DNA of 64,000 nt from Egicoccus sp. AB-alg6-2 (lineage in GTDB: Bacteria > Actinomycetota > Nitriliruptoria > Nitriliruptorales > Nitriliruptoraceae), in contig NZ_JBGUAY010000012.1 of NCBI RefSeq assembly GCF_041821025.1, forward strand, positions 1-64,000, in the 5' to 3' direction. Numbering within the stretch: position 1 is the first letter of the stretch; every line of letters starts with the position of its first letter. Below, one piece after another: positions 1-10,543 of the stretch. Made by a program: the position numbers and the translations under genes. Under the pieces are notes generated by a model that saw only the letters and a program-made list of their open reading frames with translations, was not told the DNA's origin and ran no database searches.

Positions 1-525
1 AGCCGCGGCAATGGTCGGGTGGTGCGGGCACGGCCCACGATGCTGGTGGTGACCGACATCGCCGCACTGGTCGGCGACTCGGTCGCGGCCCGTCGGACGC
101 GGCTGTTGTGGCGGCTGCCCGGTGCTCCGCCCGCACTCACCAGCGACGCGGTGCAGCGGATCTCGTGTGATGCGGACCTGCAGTTCCTGCTGGTCGACGG
201 TCATCAGGTGCTGGGGATCAGTGCACCGACCTCCCAGATCCCGGCGCGGGTGCGGCGTGCGGTTGCGGCCCGTGATCAGGGCTGCCGGTTTCCGGGCTGC
301 CGGGCCCCGGTGGGCTGGACCGATCTGCACCACGTGATCGGGCGTGAGCGGGGCGGGCCGACCACCGTGGACAACCTGGTCGCACTCTGCCGCCGCCACC
401 ACATGGCGGTCACCGAGGGACGCTGGCGTCTGACCATGACCGACGACGCGACCGTGACCGTCCGACGCGGACGCCACACCTCCACCTCCGACCCGCCCCT
501 ACGCCGCCATCCCATCGACGGCTGA
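1..525 (+). CDS. HNH endonuclease domain protein, 3' part only
   Basis: The reading frame is open from the first base of the window, so the 5' end lies outside it. The visible 174 residues hold the C-terminus of the actinobacterial DUF222/HNH family. Near the end is a CxxxxC zinc knuckle (CRFPGC), then the HNH core with LHHVIGRERGGP, the Asn in VDNLVALC and the final RRHH. These are the metal-binding and catalytic residues of the beta-beta-alpha-metal fold. Such proteins are usually about 400-500 residues and occur in many copies per actinobacterial genome; their substrate is not established. It ends 46 bases before metG. Confidence 0.85.
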   Translation, partial: SRGNGRVVRARPTMLVVTDIAALVGDSVAARRTRLLWRLPGAPPALTSDAVQRISCDADLQFLLVDGHQVLGISAPTSQIPARVRRAVAARDQGCRFPGCRAPVGWTDLHHVIGRERGGPTTVDNLVALCRRHHMAVTEGRWRLTMTDDATVTVRRGRHTSTSDPPLRRHPIDG

Positions 526-558
526 CGTCGCCCCGCCGGGACGGTTCCGGGCGGCGGA

Positions 559-564
559 TAGGCT
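559..564 (+). promoter_or_regulatory. -10 element of leaderless metG
   Basis: TAGGCT matches the TANNNT -10 consensus and ends 7 bases before the ATG at 572, which would put transcription start at or next to the A of the start codon. No Shine-Dalgarno is present. No convincing -35 was found. Confidence 0.55.
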
Positions 565-571
565 CGTGCGC

Positions 572-2272
572 ATGACTGCCTCCGACACCGCCGCCGCCCG
601 CCACGTCCTCGTCGCCGTCGCCTGGCCGTACGCCAACGGCCTGTCGCACCTCGGGCACATCGCCGGCTGCTACCTGCCGGCCGACATCTTCGCCCGCTTC
701 CACCGCATCAGCGGCAACCGGGTCCTGATGGTCAGTGGCACCGACGCGCACGGCACGCCGATCACGGTGAAGGCCGACCAGGAGGGCGTGGAGCCGGCCG
801 AGATCGTCAACCGCTACAACCCGCGCTTCCACGAGCAGTGGGAGCGGCTGGGGATCTCGTTCGACCTGTTCACGACGACGATGACGGACAACCATCGTGA
901 GGTGACCTGGGAGCTGTTCCGGGCCTTGCACGCCAACGGCTACATCGACACGCGAACGACCGAGCAGTTCTACGACCCGGAGGCCCAGCGCTTCCTGCCC
1001 GACCGCTACGTCGAGGGCACCTGCCCCAACTGTGGCTCGCCCGACGCCCGCGGCGACCAGTGCGAGACGTGCGGCAAGACGCTCGACCCGATCGACCTGA
1101 TCGAGCCGCGGTCGAAGTTCACCGGCGCCACGCCCGAACCGCGCGAGACCGAGCACTACTTCATCCTGCTGCCTCGACTGCAGGACGACCTGCTGGCCTG
1201 GCTCGAGCAGCGCGAGGGGTGGCGTGGTCATGTCATCAACTGGGCGCTCGGCTTCGTGCGCGAGGGACTGATCGACCGGGCCATCACCCGCGACCTGGCG
1301 TGGGGCATCCCGCTACCGCCCGAGCTCGACATCTCCACCGCGGCGTCCGAGAAGCGCATCTACGTCTGGTTCGAGGCCGTGATCGGCTACCTGTCGGCGT
1401 CGCGCGAGTGGGCGCAGGAGCAGGGCGATCCCGACGCGTGGAAGGACTGGTGGCTGGACCCGGCCGCCGAGTCGTACTACTTCGTCGGCAAGGACAACAT
1501 CCCGTTCCACGCCGTGTTCTGGCCCAGTTACCTGCTGGGATCGGCGACGAACGGGCAGCCACCGCTGAACCTGCCGACCAACGTGCCGGCCAACCAGTAC
1601 GTGACGTTCAAGGGCGCGAAGGCATCGAAGTCGCGCGGCGTCGGCAAGTCGTTGCTCGACTACCTCGATGACTACCAACCCGACGAGCTGCGCTACGCGC
1701 TGGCCACGATCCTGCCCGAGTACAACGACACCGACCTGTCCGAGGACGAACTGGTCCGCCGCATCAACGGCGAGCTGGTGGCGGCATGGGGCAACCTCGT
1801 CAACCGGGTGCTGGCCATGACCAGGAAGAACTTCGACGGGGTCGTCCCCGAACCCGGCGAACTCGACGACGGTGACCACGCGATCCTGGCCACGGTCGAC
1901 CGCAACCTCGCCGCCGAGGCCGCGCTGATCGAACAGGTGGAGCTGCGCGCGGCGCTGAAGCAGGCACTGGACGCGACCCAGGAGGTCAACGCCTACCTGA
2001 ACGCGACCGAACCCTGGAAGACCGCCAAGACCGACCGCGACCGCACGGCGACGACGTTGTGGACCGCCATTCAGGCGATCAGCGGCTGCAACCTCGCGTT
2101 CGCGCCGTTCACCCCCTTCGCCGCCGCGACGGTCAGCGGCTGGCTGGGCCATGACGAGGACCTGCGGGGGACCGGCTGGGCGCGCCGCGACGTCAGCTCC
2201 GGAACGGTCCTCGGGGAGCCGACCCCGCTGTTCCGCAAGGTGGAGTTGCCCGAGGACGACGCCGAAGCCTGA
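572..2272 (+). CDS. metG: Methionyl-tRNA synthetase
   Basis: Class I aminoacyl-tRNA synthetase that charges tRNA-Met in the cytoplasm. The HIGH-type motif is HLGH at residues 26-29 and the KMSKS-type loop is KASKS at residues 350-354. A complete four-cysteine zinc knuckle lies at Cys151/154/164/167. The protein has 566 residues and ends after the anticodon-binding helical domain, without the C-terminal dimerisation/tRNA-binding extension of the E. coli enzyme. An in-frame GTG at 566 would add two residues, but the -10 box at 559-564 makes leaderless initiation at ATG 572 more likely. In Mycobacterium this gene sits between rsmI and tatD; here those genes are about 50 kb downstream. Confidence 0.95.
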   Translation: MTASDTAAARHVLVAVAWPYANGLSHLGHIAGCYLPADIFARFHRISGNRVLMVSGTDAHGTPITVKADQEGVEPAEIVNRYNPRFHEQWERLGISFDLFTTTMTDNHREVTWELFRALHANGYIDTRTTEQFYDPEAQRFLPDRYVEGTCPNCGSPDARGDQCETCGKTLDPIDLIEPRSKFTGATPEPRETEHYFILLPRLQDDLLAWLEQREGWRGHVINWALGFVREGLIDRAITRDLAWGIPLPPELDISTAASEKRIYVWFEAVIGYLSASREWAQEQGDPDAWKDWWLDPAAESYYFVGKDNIPFHAVFWPSYLLGSATNGQPPLNLPTNVPANQYVTFKGAKASKSRGVGKSLLDYLDDYQPDELRYALATILPEYNDTDLSEDELVRRINGELVAAWGNLVNRVLAMTRKNFDGVVPEPGELDDGDHAILATVDRNLAAEAALIEQVELRAALKQALDATQEVNAYLNATEPWKTAKTDRDRTATTLWTAIQAISGCNLAFAPFTPFAAATVSGWLGHDEDLRGTGWARRDVSSGTVLGEPTPLFRKVELPEDDAEA

Positions 2273-2483
2273 GTTTTCCGGCCGTCGCTGGCCCGTTGGG
2301 ACGTCCGCAACCCGGGGCGGCCCGGCGGCCGCAGGCGTGCGCTTTGCGAGATGTGGGCGACCTTCGGTGGTGGCCGTGGCGAAGTTGGCCAGGCTCGTCG
2401 GTGCCACCCCCACCGGTCGTACGGTCCCCGCAAGACGGACGGGGCGGACCATGGGGGCTTCCCGAGGCCGTGGAGAACGCCTG

Positions 2484-3278
2484 ATGGACTTGACCGCAGT
2501 GGACCCACTCGTGTGGATCATCCTCGCCGTGGTCGTGGTGGCCGTACTCGTCGTGATGTTCTTCGTGCTGCGCAAGAAGCGTCGCAAGCGTGACGAGACC
2601 CGCCGCCACCTCAAGGACCGGTTCGGCTCCGAGTACGACCGCACGGTGAGCCAGGCGAAGAACCGCCGCGCCGCCGAGGAGGAACTGCTGGCGCGGGAGC
2701 GACGGCGGCAGTCCTTCGAGGTGCGGCCGGTGCCGGCGGACCAGCGCGAGGGTCTGCGCGCACGCTGGGACGAGATCCAGAGCAGCTTCGTCGACGCGCC
2801 GCACGCCACCTTGCGCAAGGCCGACGAACTGCTCGACGAGGTCGCTGTCGCCCGCGGGTACCCCGATGCCGCCCGCGAGCAGCGCCTCGCCGACCTGAGC
2901 GTGGATCACCCGGCCGCCGTGGAGCGCTACTGTTCGTCGCGCCCGGACAGCGACAAGGACGACCAGTCGACCGAGCAGTTGCGGGCCGCCCTGCTGGCCT
3001 CGCGTGACCTGTTCGAGACCATGCTCAACCAGGGAGAGCCCGGCTCGACCGACACGCCGCCGACCCCGTTCCAGGAGCTGGTCACCGAGGAACCCGTCGA
3101 GGGCGAGACCTCGGCACGCGCGGAACGGCACGGTGCGGCGTCCAACGGACACGAGGACGGCACCATCGACCTCACGCCGCACGACCGACGCCGTGAGCAC
3201 GTCGACACCGGCGGCATGGCCGTCACCGACGACCAGGGACGGCCGCTGCCCCCGCCGCCCGCCGACGGCAGCCGCTGA
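2484..3278 (+). CDS. Membrane-anchored protein of unknown function
   Basis: 264 residues. One strong transmembrane segment (about residues 7-29, WIILAVVVVAVLVVMFFVL) is followed by a basic patch and a long charged cytoplasmic-type region. The central part (HLKDRFGSEYDRTV, ADELLDEVAVARGYP) resembles a conserved actinobacterial membrane protein family without assigned function. The last third is acidic and low in complexity. GGAG ends 8 bases before the chosen ATG; the frame stays open further upstream but without a comparable ribosome binding site. The stop codon lies inside an 18-bp tandem duplication. Confidence 0.75.
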   Translation: MDLTAVDPLVWIILAVVVVAVLVVMFFVLRKKRRKRDETRRHLKDRFGSEYDRTVSQAKNRRAAEEELLARERRRQSFEVRPVPADQREGLRARWDEIQSSFVDAPHATLRKADELLDEVAVARGYPDAAREQRLADLSVDHPAAVERYCSSRPDSDKDDQSTEQLRAALLASRDLFETMLNQGEPGSTDTPPTPFQELVTEEPVEGETSARAERHGAASNGHEDGTIDLTPHDRRREHVDTGGMAVTDDQGRPLPPPPADGSR

Positions 3279-3305
3279 CGCGACACCAGCCGCTGACGCG
3301 ACACC
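3270..3305. repeat. Two perfect 18-bp tandem copies across a stop codon
   Basis: AGCCGCTGACGCGACACC occurs twice back to back (3270-3287 and 3288-3305). The first copy contains the TGA stop of the upstream gene. The duplication lies immediately before the terminator hairpin shared with the convergent deoR-type gene. Confidence 0.9.
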
Positions 3306-3308
3306 AGC

Positions 3309-3351
3309 GGGAGACCGGCCTACGCGAGCTCGACGGCGAGGCCGGTCTCCC
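3309..3351. terminator. Bidirectional terminator hairpin overlapping the regulator stop
   Basis: Perfect 13-bp inverted repeat, GGGAGACCGGCCT at 3309-3321 and its complement at 3339-3351, with a 17-base loop. It sits between the convergent membrane-protein and DeoR-type genes, and the right arm and loop lie inside the regulator coding sequence. There is no long U-tract, as is common for GC-rich actinobacterial terminators. Confidence 0.65.
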
Positions 3352-4128
3352 GCAGTCCGGCGACGAGTTCGGGGTCGGCGCCACCGTCGGTGAGCAGCAG
3401 GTCGACGTCATCGAGGTCGCACACGTGCGCCAGGGCCACGGCGCCGAGCTTGGAGTGGTCGGCGCACACGATGCGTCGCTGTGACGCCTGCAGGATCAGG
3501 CGCTTGACCTGTGTCTCGGGCAGGTTGACGTTGGTGACGCCCGCCCGGACGTCCACGCCGTTGCAGCCGATGAAGGCGATGGCGGCGTGGATCTTGGCGA
3601 GCACGAGCCCCGCGAGCGGCTCGACCAGCGAGTGCTGCGTCGGGCGCAGGGTCCCGCCCGTGACCACCACCGTGAACCGGGGCGTGGCCACCTCCAGGGC
3701 CATCGCGATCGTCAGCGAACTCGTGAACACGGTGAGGTCGCTCAGGTCGTCGCGGATCGCGAGCGCCTTCGCGATCGCCGTGGTCGTGGTCCCGACGTCG
3801 AGGATCACCGTGTCGCCGGATTGCACCTTCGCCGCCGCCGCCCGCGCGATGTCGCCCTTCTCGGCCGCCGCCGCCACCGTCGACTCCTCGAAGCGGCGCT
3901 CCACGATCGGTCCGGTTCCCGGCACGGCGCCACCGCGGACGCGTCGCAACAGGCCCCGTTCGGCGAGCGCGTCGAGGTCCGTCCGCACCGTGACCTCGGA
4001 GACCTCGAAGCGGTCGGCCAGTTCCGTCACCCGCACGAACTCGCGATCGCGCACGAGCGTCAGGATCCGGTCGCGCCGGATACGTGCGGGCACCGGCGTC
4101 GACAGGGGCGCTTCACGTTCGTCGCGGT

Positions 4129-4132
<4 letters not shown>
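3320..4132 (-). CDS. DeoR-family transcriptional regulator of the galactose locus
   Basis: 270 residues with the DeoR/GlpR layout. The N-terminal winged helix-turn-helix (about residues 16-69, ending LLRRVRGGAV) is followed by a DeoR sensor domain resembling ribose-5-phosphate isomerase, with DVGTTTTAIAKAL and the late VCADHSKLG motif. Family members usually repress sugar catabolism and respond to a phosphorylated sugar. The chosen GTG at 4132 overlaps the galE stop by 4 bases (GTGA), indicating translational coupling; a longer frame inside galE has no advantage. It probably controls the galK/galE and galT promoters, whose shared motif resembles TTTCRTTT-type DeoR-family sites. That link and the effector are inferred. 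Confidence 0.88.
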
Positions 4133-5091
<959 letters not shown>

Positions 5092-5166
5092 GCCGCTTCC
5101 TTTCGATTGCTTGCCCTAGGCTTTGTATCGGTTCCGAACCCCCGTACCCGAAAAAGGCACCCCACC
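5092..5166. promoter_or_regulatory. Divergent galE/galK control region with candidate operator
   Basis: CTTTCGATTGCTTGCC at 5100-5115 matches the sequence inside the galT promoter at 13568-13583 in 13 of 16 positions and resembles the TTTCRTTT-type sites of DeoR-family sugar repressors. It lies directly upstream of TAGGCT (5117-5122), a good TANNNT -10 box for galK, and 8 bases before the galE start codon, so a bound repressor could block both genes. No clear -35 was identified for either direction. Confidence 0.5.
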
Positions 5167-6249
<1,083 letters not shown>

Positions 6250-6286
6250 GCCCGCGCCCGCCGCCGGCTGCTGTCGCGCCACCGTG

Positions 6287-7312
6287 TCAGTCCTGGTCGT
6301 CGACGGCGGGCATGGGCCGCTCGCCCGTCTGGGGGACCGTCCCACCGCGCACCTGCGGCCAACCGTCGTCGTCCCAGTCGAGCGGGTCCAGCATCAGCAC
6401 GCGCCGCGGCGCGCCGCTCGGGGCCGTTGGCCGGTCGCGCTCGTAGGCGTGGTAGAGCAGCCAGTCCTGGCCGTCGTCGTCGGTGACGAGGTCGTGGTGG
6501 CCGGGACCGACGAAGTCCTCACCGCCTTCGAGCAGCAGCGTGCCGTGGGAGTGCTCGAGGTCCTCACCGTCACGGTCGAGGTAGGGGCCGGTGAGGGCGT
6601 CGGCCCGGCCGACCGCCATCCGGTAGGTGCTCTGCATGCCCTCGCAGCAGGACCCGAGGGAGCCGAAGAACCAGAAGGCGCCGTCGCGCTGCTCGATCTT
6701 GACCGCCTCCCAGGCATCGCCGGCGATTCGAACGGGATCGGAGCGGACCTCGAGACCGTCGTCGGAGAGCTCCACCAGGTAGATGCCGTGGAAGGAACCC
6801 CACACGAGGTGGAGGCCGTCCTCGGTGGTCACGATGGCGGGATCGATCGAGTTGCCGACCCCGATCTCGCTGCTGAGGAACAGCGGCCCGAGGTCTTCGT
6901 ACGGGCCCGCCGGTTCGTCGGCGGTCGCGACCCCGATGCCCGGATCGGGGTCGCCCCACAATGAGATGGCGTAGTACAGCAGGTAGCGGCCGTCGTGCTC
7001 GATGACCTCCGGCGCCCACAGGTAGCCGTCCTTCCAGCGGGGCCGCCGCTCGAAGGCCTCCCCGAGATGCTCCCACTCCACGAGGTCGTCGGAGCGCAGC
7101 ACCGGCAACGGACGGCTGCCGGCGCCGTCGCCCCAGTCGTCCTCGGTGCCGATGGCGTACCACGCGCCGTCGGCACCGCGGACCGCACCCGGGTCGGCCA
7201 GGATCGGCTCGAAGACCGGGTTGGCGTAGGTGGGTCCCGACTCGCCGCACCCGGCGGCCAGGAGTACCACACTCGCGCCCAGCGCGACCAACGACCCCGT
7301 GACGGCTCTCAT
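6287..7312 (-). CDS. GH43 arabinanase-like lipoprotein
   Basis: 341 residues. A lipoprotein signal ends in LAAG-Cys22, so the enzyme is probably anchored outside the membrane. The five-bladed GH43 domain shows the catalytic base Asp40 (LADPGAV), the pKa-modulating Asp158 (NSIDPAI) and the proposed general acid Glu202 (WEAV). The FGSLGSCCEGMQSTY stretch and the following VGRADALTGPYLDRDG are typical of arabinan endo-1,5-alpha-L-arabinosidases and related enzymes. It is the last gene of the galT operon and its ATG overlaps the permease stop by 4 bases. It may trim arabinan or arabinogalactan side chains before import; exact substrate unknown. Confidence 0.87.
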   Translation of the reverse strand: MRAVTGSLVALGASVVLLAAGCGESGPTYANPVFEPILADPGAVRGADGAWYAIGTEDDWGDGAGSRPLPVLRSDDLVEWEHLGEAFERRPRWKDGYLWAPEVIEHDGRYLLYYAISLWGDPDPGIGVATADEPAGPYEDLGPLFLSSEIGVGNSIDPAIVTTEDGLHLVWGSFHGIYLVELSDDGLEVRSDPVRIAGDAWEAVKIEQRDGAFWFFGSLGSCCEGMQSTYRMAVGRADALTGPYLDRDGEDLEHSHGTLLLEGGEDFVGPGHHDLVTDDDGQDWLLYHAYERDRPTAPSGAPRRVLMLDPLDWDDDGWPQVRGGTVPQTGERPMPAVDDQD

Positions 7313-8205
7313 CCCTTCAGGCCCGAGCGCGCGACCCCTTCGATGACGTAGCGCTGCGCGAAGACGAACAGGGCGATGACCGGTGCGGACGCGATGACCC
7401 CACCGGCCATGATCACGGGGTAGTTGACCGTGTAGGCGCCCTGGAGCCGCGCCAGGCCGGGGGGAAGGGTCAGGCTGTCGGGATTGAAGAGCACGTAGAC
7501 CGGCCACAGGAAGTCGTTCCAGTTGGTCAGGAACGCGAGGACCAGCAGGGTCGCCAGTGCCGGCTTCGACAACGGCAGGACGACCCGCCAGAAGACCTGG
7601 AACTGGTTGGCGCCGTCGATCAGCGCCGCCTCCTCGAGTTCGTCGGGCAGCCCGAGGAAGAACTGGCGCAGCAGGAACACCCCCAGCGCACCGGCCGCCT
7701 GCGGCACGATGACGGCCCACAGGCTGTCGAGCCAGCCGAACGTGTCGACGATGAGGTAGTTGGGGACCAGGAAGATGATCGGGGGGATGAACAGCGTCGA
7801 CAGGATGACGCCGAAGAGCAGCTTCTTGCCACGGAAGTCCATCCGTGCCAGCGCGTAGGCCGCCGGGGCGGCCGTGGCGACCACCAGGACGGCGTGCGCG
7901 GTCGCGGCGATCATGCTGTTGAGGAACCACCGCAGCACCGGGGTGTCGGTGCCCGGGCGGAACAGCAGCTCGTAGGCCGCCGTCGTGATCTGCGAGGGCA
8001 ACAGCTCCAGCGGCCAGCGGGTCGCCTCGGGGCTGGTCTTGAACGAGGTGCTGAGCATCCACAGCAGCGGTGCCAGGTAGATGACGCTCAGCAGGATCAG
8101 GACGGCGTACCCGAGCGGCCGGGTCCAAGGGCGTCGGGGTTGCACCCCCGCGTCCCCGGTCGCCGCGGCGGTGGTCTGGTCCGGCTCGTGGTCGACGGCG
8201 GTCAT
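7309..8205 (-). CDS. Sugar ABC transporter permease, MalG type
   Basis: 298 residues, six predicted membrane segments starting near residue 32, and the ATPase-contacting EAA loop at about residues 191-211 (EEAALIDGANQFQVFWRVV). This is the second permease of a CUT1-type sugar importer. Its ATG overlaps the stop of the first permease gene by 4 bases and its stop overlaps the GH43 start, so the three genes are translationally coupled. No ATPase gene is in the operon; a shared MsiK-like ATPase elsewhere is the usual actinobacterial solution. Confidence 0.92.
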   Translation of the reverse strand: MTAVDHEPDQTTAAATGDAGVQPRRPWTRPLGYAVLILLSVIYLAPLLWMLSTSFKTSPEATRWPLELLPSQITTAAYELLFRPGTDTPVLRWFLNSMIAATAHAVLVVATAAPAAYALARMDFRGKKLLFGVILSTLFIPPIIFLVPNYLIVDTFGWLDSLWAVIVPQAAGALGVFLLRQFFLGLPDELEEAALIDGANQFQVFWRVVLPLSKPALATLLVLAFLTNWNDFLWPVYVLFNPDSLTLPPGLARLQGAYTVNYPVIMAGGVIASAPVIALFVFAQRYVIEGVARSGLKG

Positions 8206-9158
8206 GCCTCGTCCTCCCAGCGGCGAAAGAACCCCCACAGCAGCAGGCTTCCGCCCATCAGGAACAGCGCCAGGATGTAGCTCATCGCGGCCGCGCTGCC
8301 GAGCCGGAAGGATCCGAGCCCTTCCTCGGCGATCAGCATGACGGCGGTACGGGTGCGGTTGCCCGGTGCGCCCTGGGTCACCAGGAACGCCTGGCCGAAC
8401 ATGTTGGCCGACGCGAGCACCGTGACCGTGACGACGAACACCAGGACACGTCGGAGTCCGGGCAGGGTGACGTGCCAGAACCGGTTCCACGCGTTGGCGC
8501 CGTCCACGGAGGCGGCCTCGTACTGCTCGCGAGGAATCTCCTGCAGGCCCGCGAGGTAGATGACGGTGTTGAAGCCGAGCGTCCACCACACGGTCAGGAC
8601 CGTGAGCAGGATCCAGCCCCAGGGCAGCGCCGTGGTCCACGGGTAGTTGCTCGCGAACCCGATCCGGCCGAGCAGGTAGTTGATGGCGCCGATGTTGGGG
8701 TCACCGAGGAAGCGCCACAGCAGGCCGACGACGGCGACGCCGAGCACGTAGGGCGTAAAGTAGACCGCCCGGAAGAACGTTCGTCCGCGCAGCCGCAGGT
8801 TGAGCACGAGCGCCACCAGCAGGGGGAGCACGAGCAGCAGCGGGACGCTCAGCACCACGAAGATGCCGGTCGCCCGCATGCTCTGCCAGAACGCGGCGCC
8901 GCGTTGGGATCCCTCGGCGAACAGACGGACGTAGTTCTCGACCCCCAGGAAGATCGGGGCGCCGAAGTACTCCCACTGGTGCAGGCTGATCCAGAACCCG
9001 TAGACGGCCGGGATCGCGACGAAGATCACGAACAGGGCCAGGTAGGGGGCCATGAAGACGTAGGGGGTCCACCACGCGCCCTGGGTGCCGCGCCCCGTGG
9101 GCACGGCACCGGCCGCGGTCGAGCCGCCGTTGGTCGCTTCGGGCGCCGTCGTGGTCAT
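8202..9158 (-). CDS. Sugar ABC transporter permease, MalF type
   Basis: 318 residues with about six membrane segments after a 30-residue Gly/Thr-rich cytoplasmic start, and an EAA loop at about residues 213-233 (YEAASVDGANAWNRFWHV). It pairs with the MalG-type permease downstream and with the lipoprotein upstream. The ATG at 9158 begins 7 bases after the substrate-binding-protein stop; longer in-frame starts would overlap that gene. Membrane channel of a CUT1 importer. Confidence 0.92.
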   Translation of the reverse strand: MTTTAPEATNGGSTAAGAVPTGRGTQGAWWTPYVFMAPYLALFVIFVAIPAVYGFWISLHQWEYFGAPIFLGVENYVRLFAEGSQRGAAFWQSMRATGIFVVLSVPLLLVLPLLVALVLNLRLRGRTFFRAVYFTPYVLGVAVVGLLWRFLGDPNIGAINYLLGRIGFASNYPWTTALPWGWILLTVLTVWWTLGFNTVIYLAGLQEIPREQYEAASVDGANAWNRFWHVTLPGLRRVLVFVVTVTVLASANMFGQAFLVTQGAPGNRTRTAVMLIAEEGLGSFRLGSAAAMSYILALFLMGGSLLLWGFFRRWEDEA

Positions 9159-9165
9159 CGGCGTC

Positions 9166-10509
9166 TCACGCTTCCCGCTGCGCGGACTCCAGCACCTCGT
9201 TGGCGCGGGCGACACCATCGGCCAGCGCCTGCTCGGCGCTCTTCTGGCCGAGGACGGCCTCGCCCACTGCGGTCTCGAGCTCGCCCTGCGCGTCGCCGAC
9301 ACCGGGGACCGGGGGCGCGAAGCGGGCGTACTCGAGCTGGTTGGCGAAGGTCGGCTGGTGCTCCAGTGCCTCGAACTCACTGCTCTCGCGGACGCTGGCA
9401 CGCGCGGGGATCTGGCCCGCTTCGGCCCACTGCAGCGAGTGCTCGGAGATCCAGTTCACGAAGGCGGCCGCGGCGCGGACCTTGTTCTCGTCCTGGTTCT
9501 GCTTGTTCATCAGCACGAAGTTGTGGCTGGAGGCCCAGACGGCGCGCTCGCTGCCGATCTGGGGCACCTCGGCGACGCCCCAGTCGAGGTTGTCGTCCTC
9601 GCCGTAGCCCTGGATCATCCAGATGCCGTTCCAGATGAACGCGTTGTTGTCGTTGGTGAAGGCGACGTGCTCGGCGTCCTGGCCGACGTCGGAGGGGCTG
9701 TGGCCCTCCTCGATCAGGCTCAGGTACCACTCGAGTGCCTCGACGTTCTCGGCGGCGTCGAAGGTGGCCTCCGAGGCGTCCTCGTTGTAGAGCTGACCGC
9801 CGAACTGGTAGGCCAGGGACTGGAAGGTGAGTCCGCCGGTGAACATGAACGGCGACACCCAGTGACCCTGGATGTCGTTGGAGCGCATGGCGTCCAGTGC
9901 GTCCATCAGGCTGTCGCGGTCGGTCGGGGGCGAGTCGGGGTCGAGACCGGCCGCTTCCATGACCCGCTTGTTGTAGTAGAAGCCGAGCGGGTGGACGTCG
10001 AGCGGGATGCCGTAGCGGCGGTCCTGGTACATCCCGGCGTCCCAGACCGCCTGGTCGAAGTCGCCGGCGTTGAGGTCGAGGGCCTCGGTGACGTTGTCGA
10101 GCGGCAGGATCACCCCGCGCGAGGCGTTGGTGCCGAGCTGGTCGAGGTGCATGACCGCCACGTCGGGGCCTTCGCCGCGGCTGACCGCGGGCGGCACGCT
10201 GCTGTAGAAGTCCGCCCACTGCAGCGTGTTCATCTCGACGTCGACGTTGTCGTGCTCGGCGTTGAACTGCTCGACGAGGTCACGCAGGAACGGGCCGTCG
10301 CCGCCGGTGAAGCCGTTCCAGAAGGCGAGTGCGACGGCGGGGCCGTCGTATTCGCGTGCGACGTCGACGTCGGCGAGTTCGCCGCCGGCGCCGCCTCCGT
10401 TGCCACCGCGTCCGCACGCGGCGAGTGCCACGGCGGCGCTGGCCCCCAGGCCCACACGGATGAATCCGCGCCGGGTCAGGACCGGCCGACTGTTGCGTAG
10501 GTGCTCCAT
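9166..10509 (-). CDS. Sugar-binding lipoprotein of ABC transporter
   Basis: 447-residue family 1 extracellular solute-binding protein. The N-terminus has a twin-arginine-like motif (TRRGFIRVG, Arg13/14) and a lipobox ending AA-Cys32, followed by a Gly-rich linker, so it is probably a Tat-exported lipoprotein. Residues such as AVALAFWNGFTGGDG and GIPLDVHPLGFYYNK are typical of oligosaccharide-binding members. GGGAG lies 6 bases before the ATG at 10509; a GTG directly before it is an alternative. The sugar is unknown; neighbours suggest galactose- or arabinose-containing oligosaccharides. Confidence 0.92.
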   Translation of the reverse strand: MEHLRNSRPVLTRRGFIRVGLGASAAVALAACGRGGNGGGAGGELADVDVAREYDGPAVALAFWNGFTGGDGPFLRDLVEQFNAEHDNVDVEMNTLQWADFYSSVPPAVSRGEGPDVAVMHLDQLGTNASRGVILPLDNVTEALDLNAGDFDQAVWDAGMYQDRRYGIPLDVHPLGFYYNKRVMEAAGLDPDSPPTDRDSLMDALDAMRSNDIQGHWVSPFMFTGGLTFQSLAYQFGGQLYNEDASEATFDAAENVEALEWYLSLIEEGHSPSDVGQDAEHVAFTNDNNAFIWNGIWMIQGYGEDDNLDWGVAEVPQIGSERAVWASSHNFVLMNKQNQDENKVRAAAAFVNWISEHSLQWAEAGQIPARASVRESSEFEALEHQPTFANQLEYARFAPPVPGVGDAQGELETAVGEAVLGQKSAEQALADGVARANEVLESAQREA

Positions 10510-10543
10510 CACGCTCTCCCTTGCTCTCCGAGGTGCTGCTGGC

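Noticed and set aside
1-525. Intact small HNH endonuclease starting at GTG 19 or ATG 40
   Set aside because: The frame is open to the first base and family members are much longer, so this is a gene cut by the window edge rather than a short complete one.
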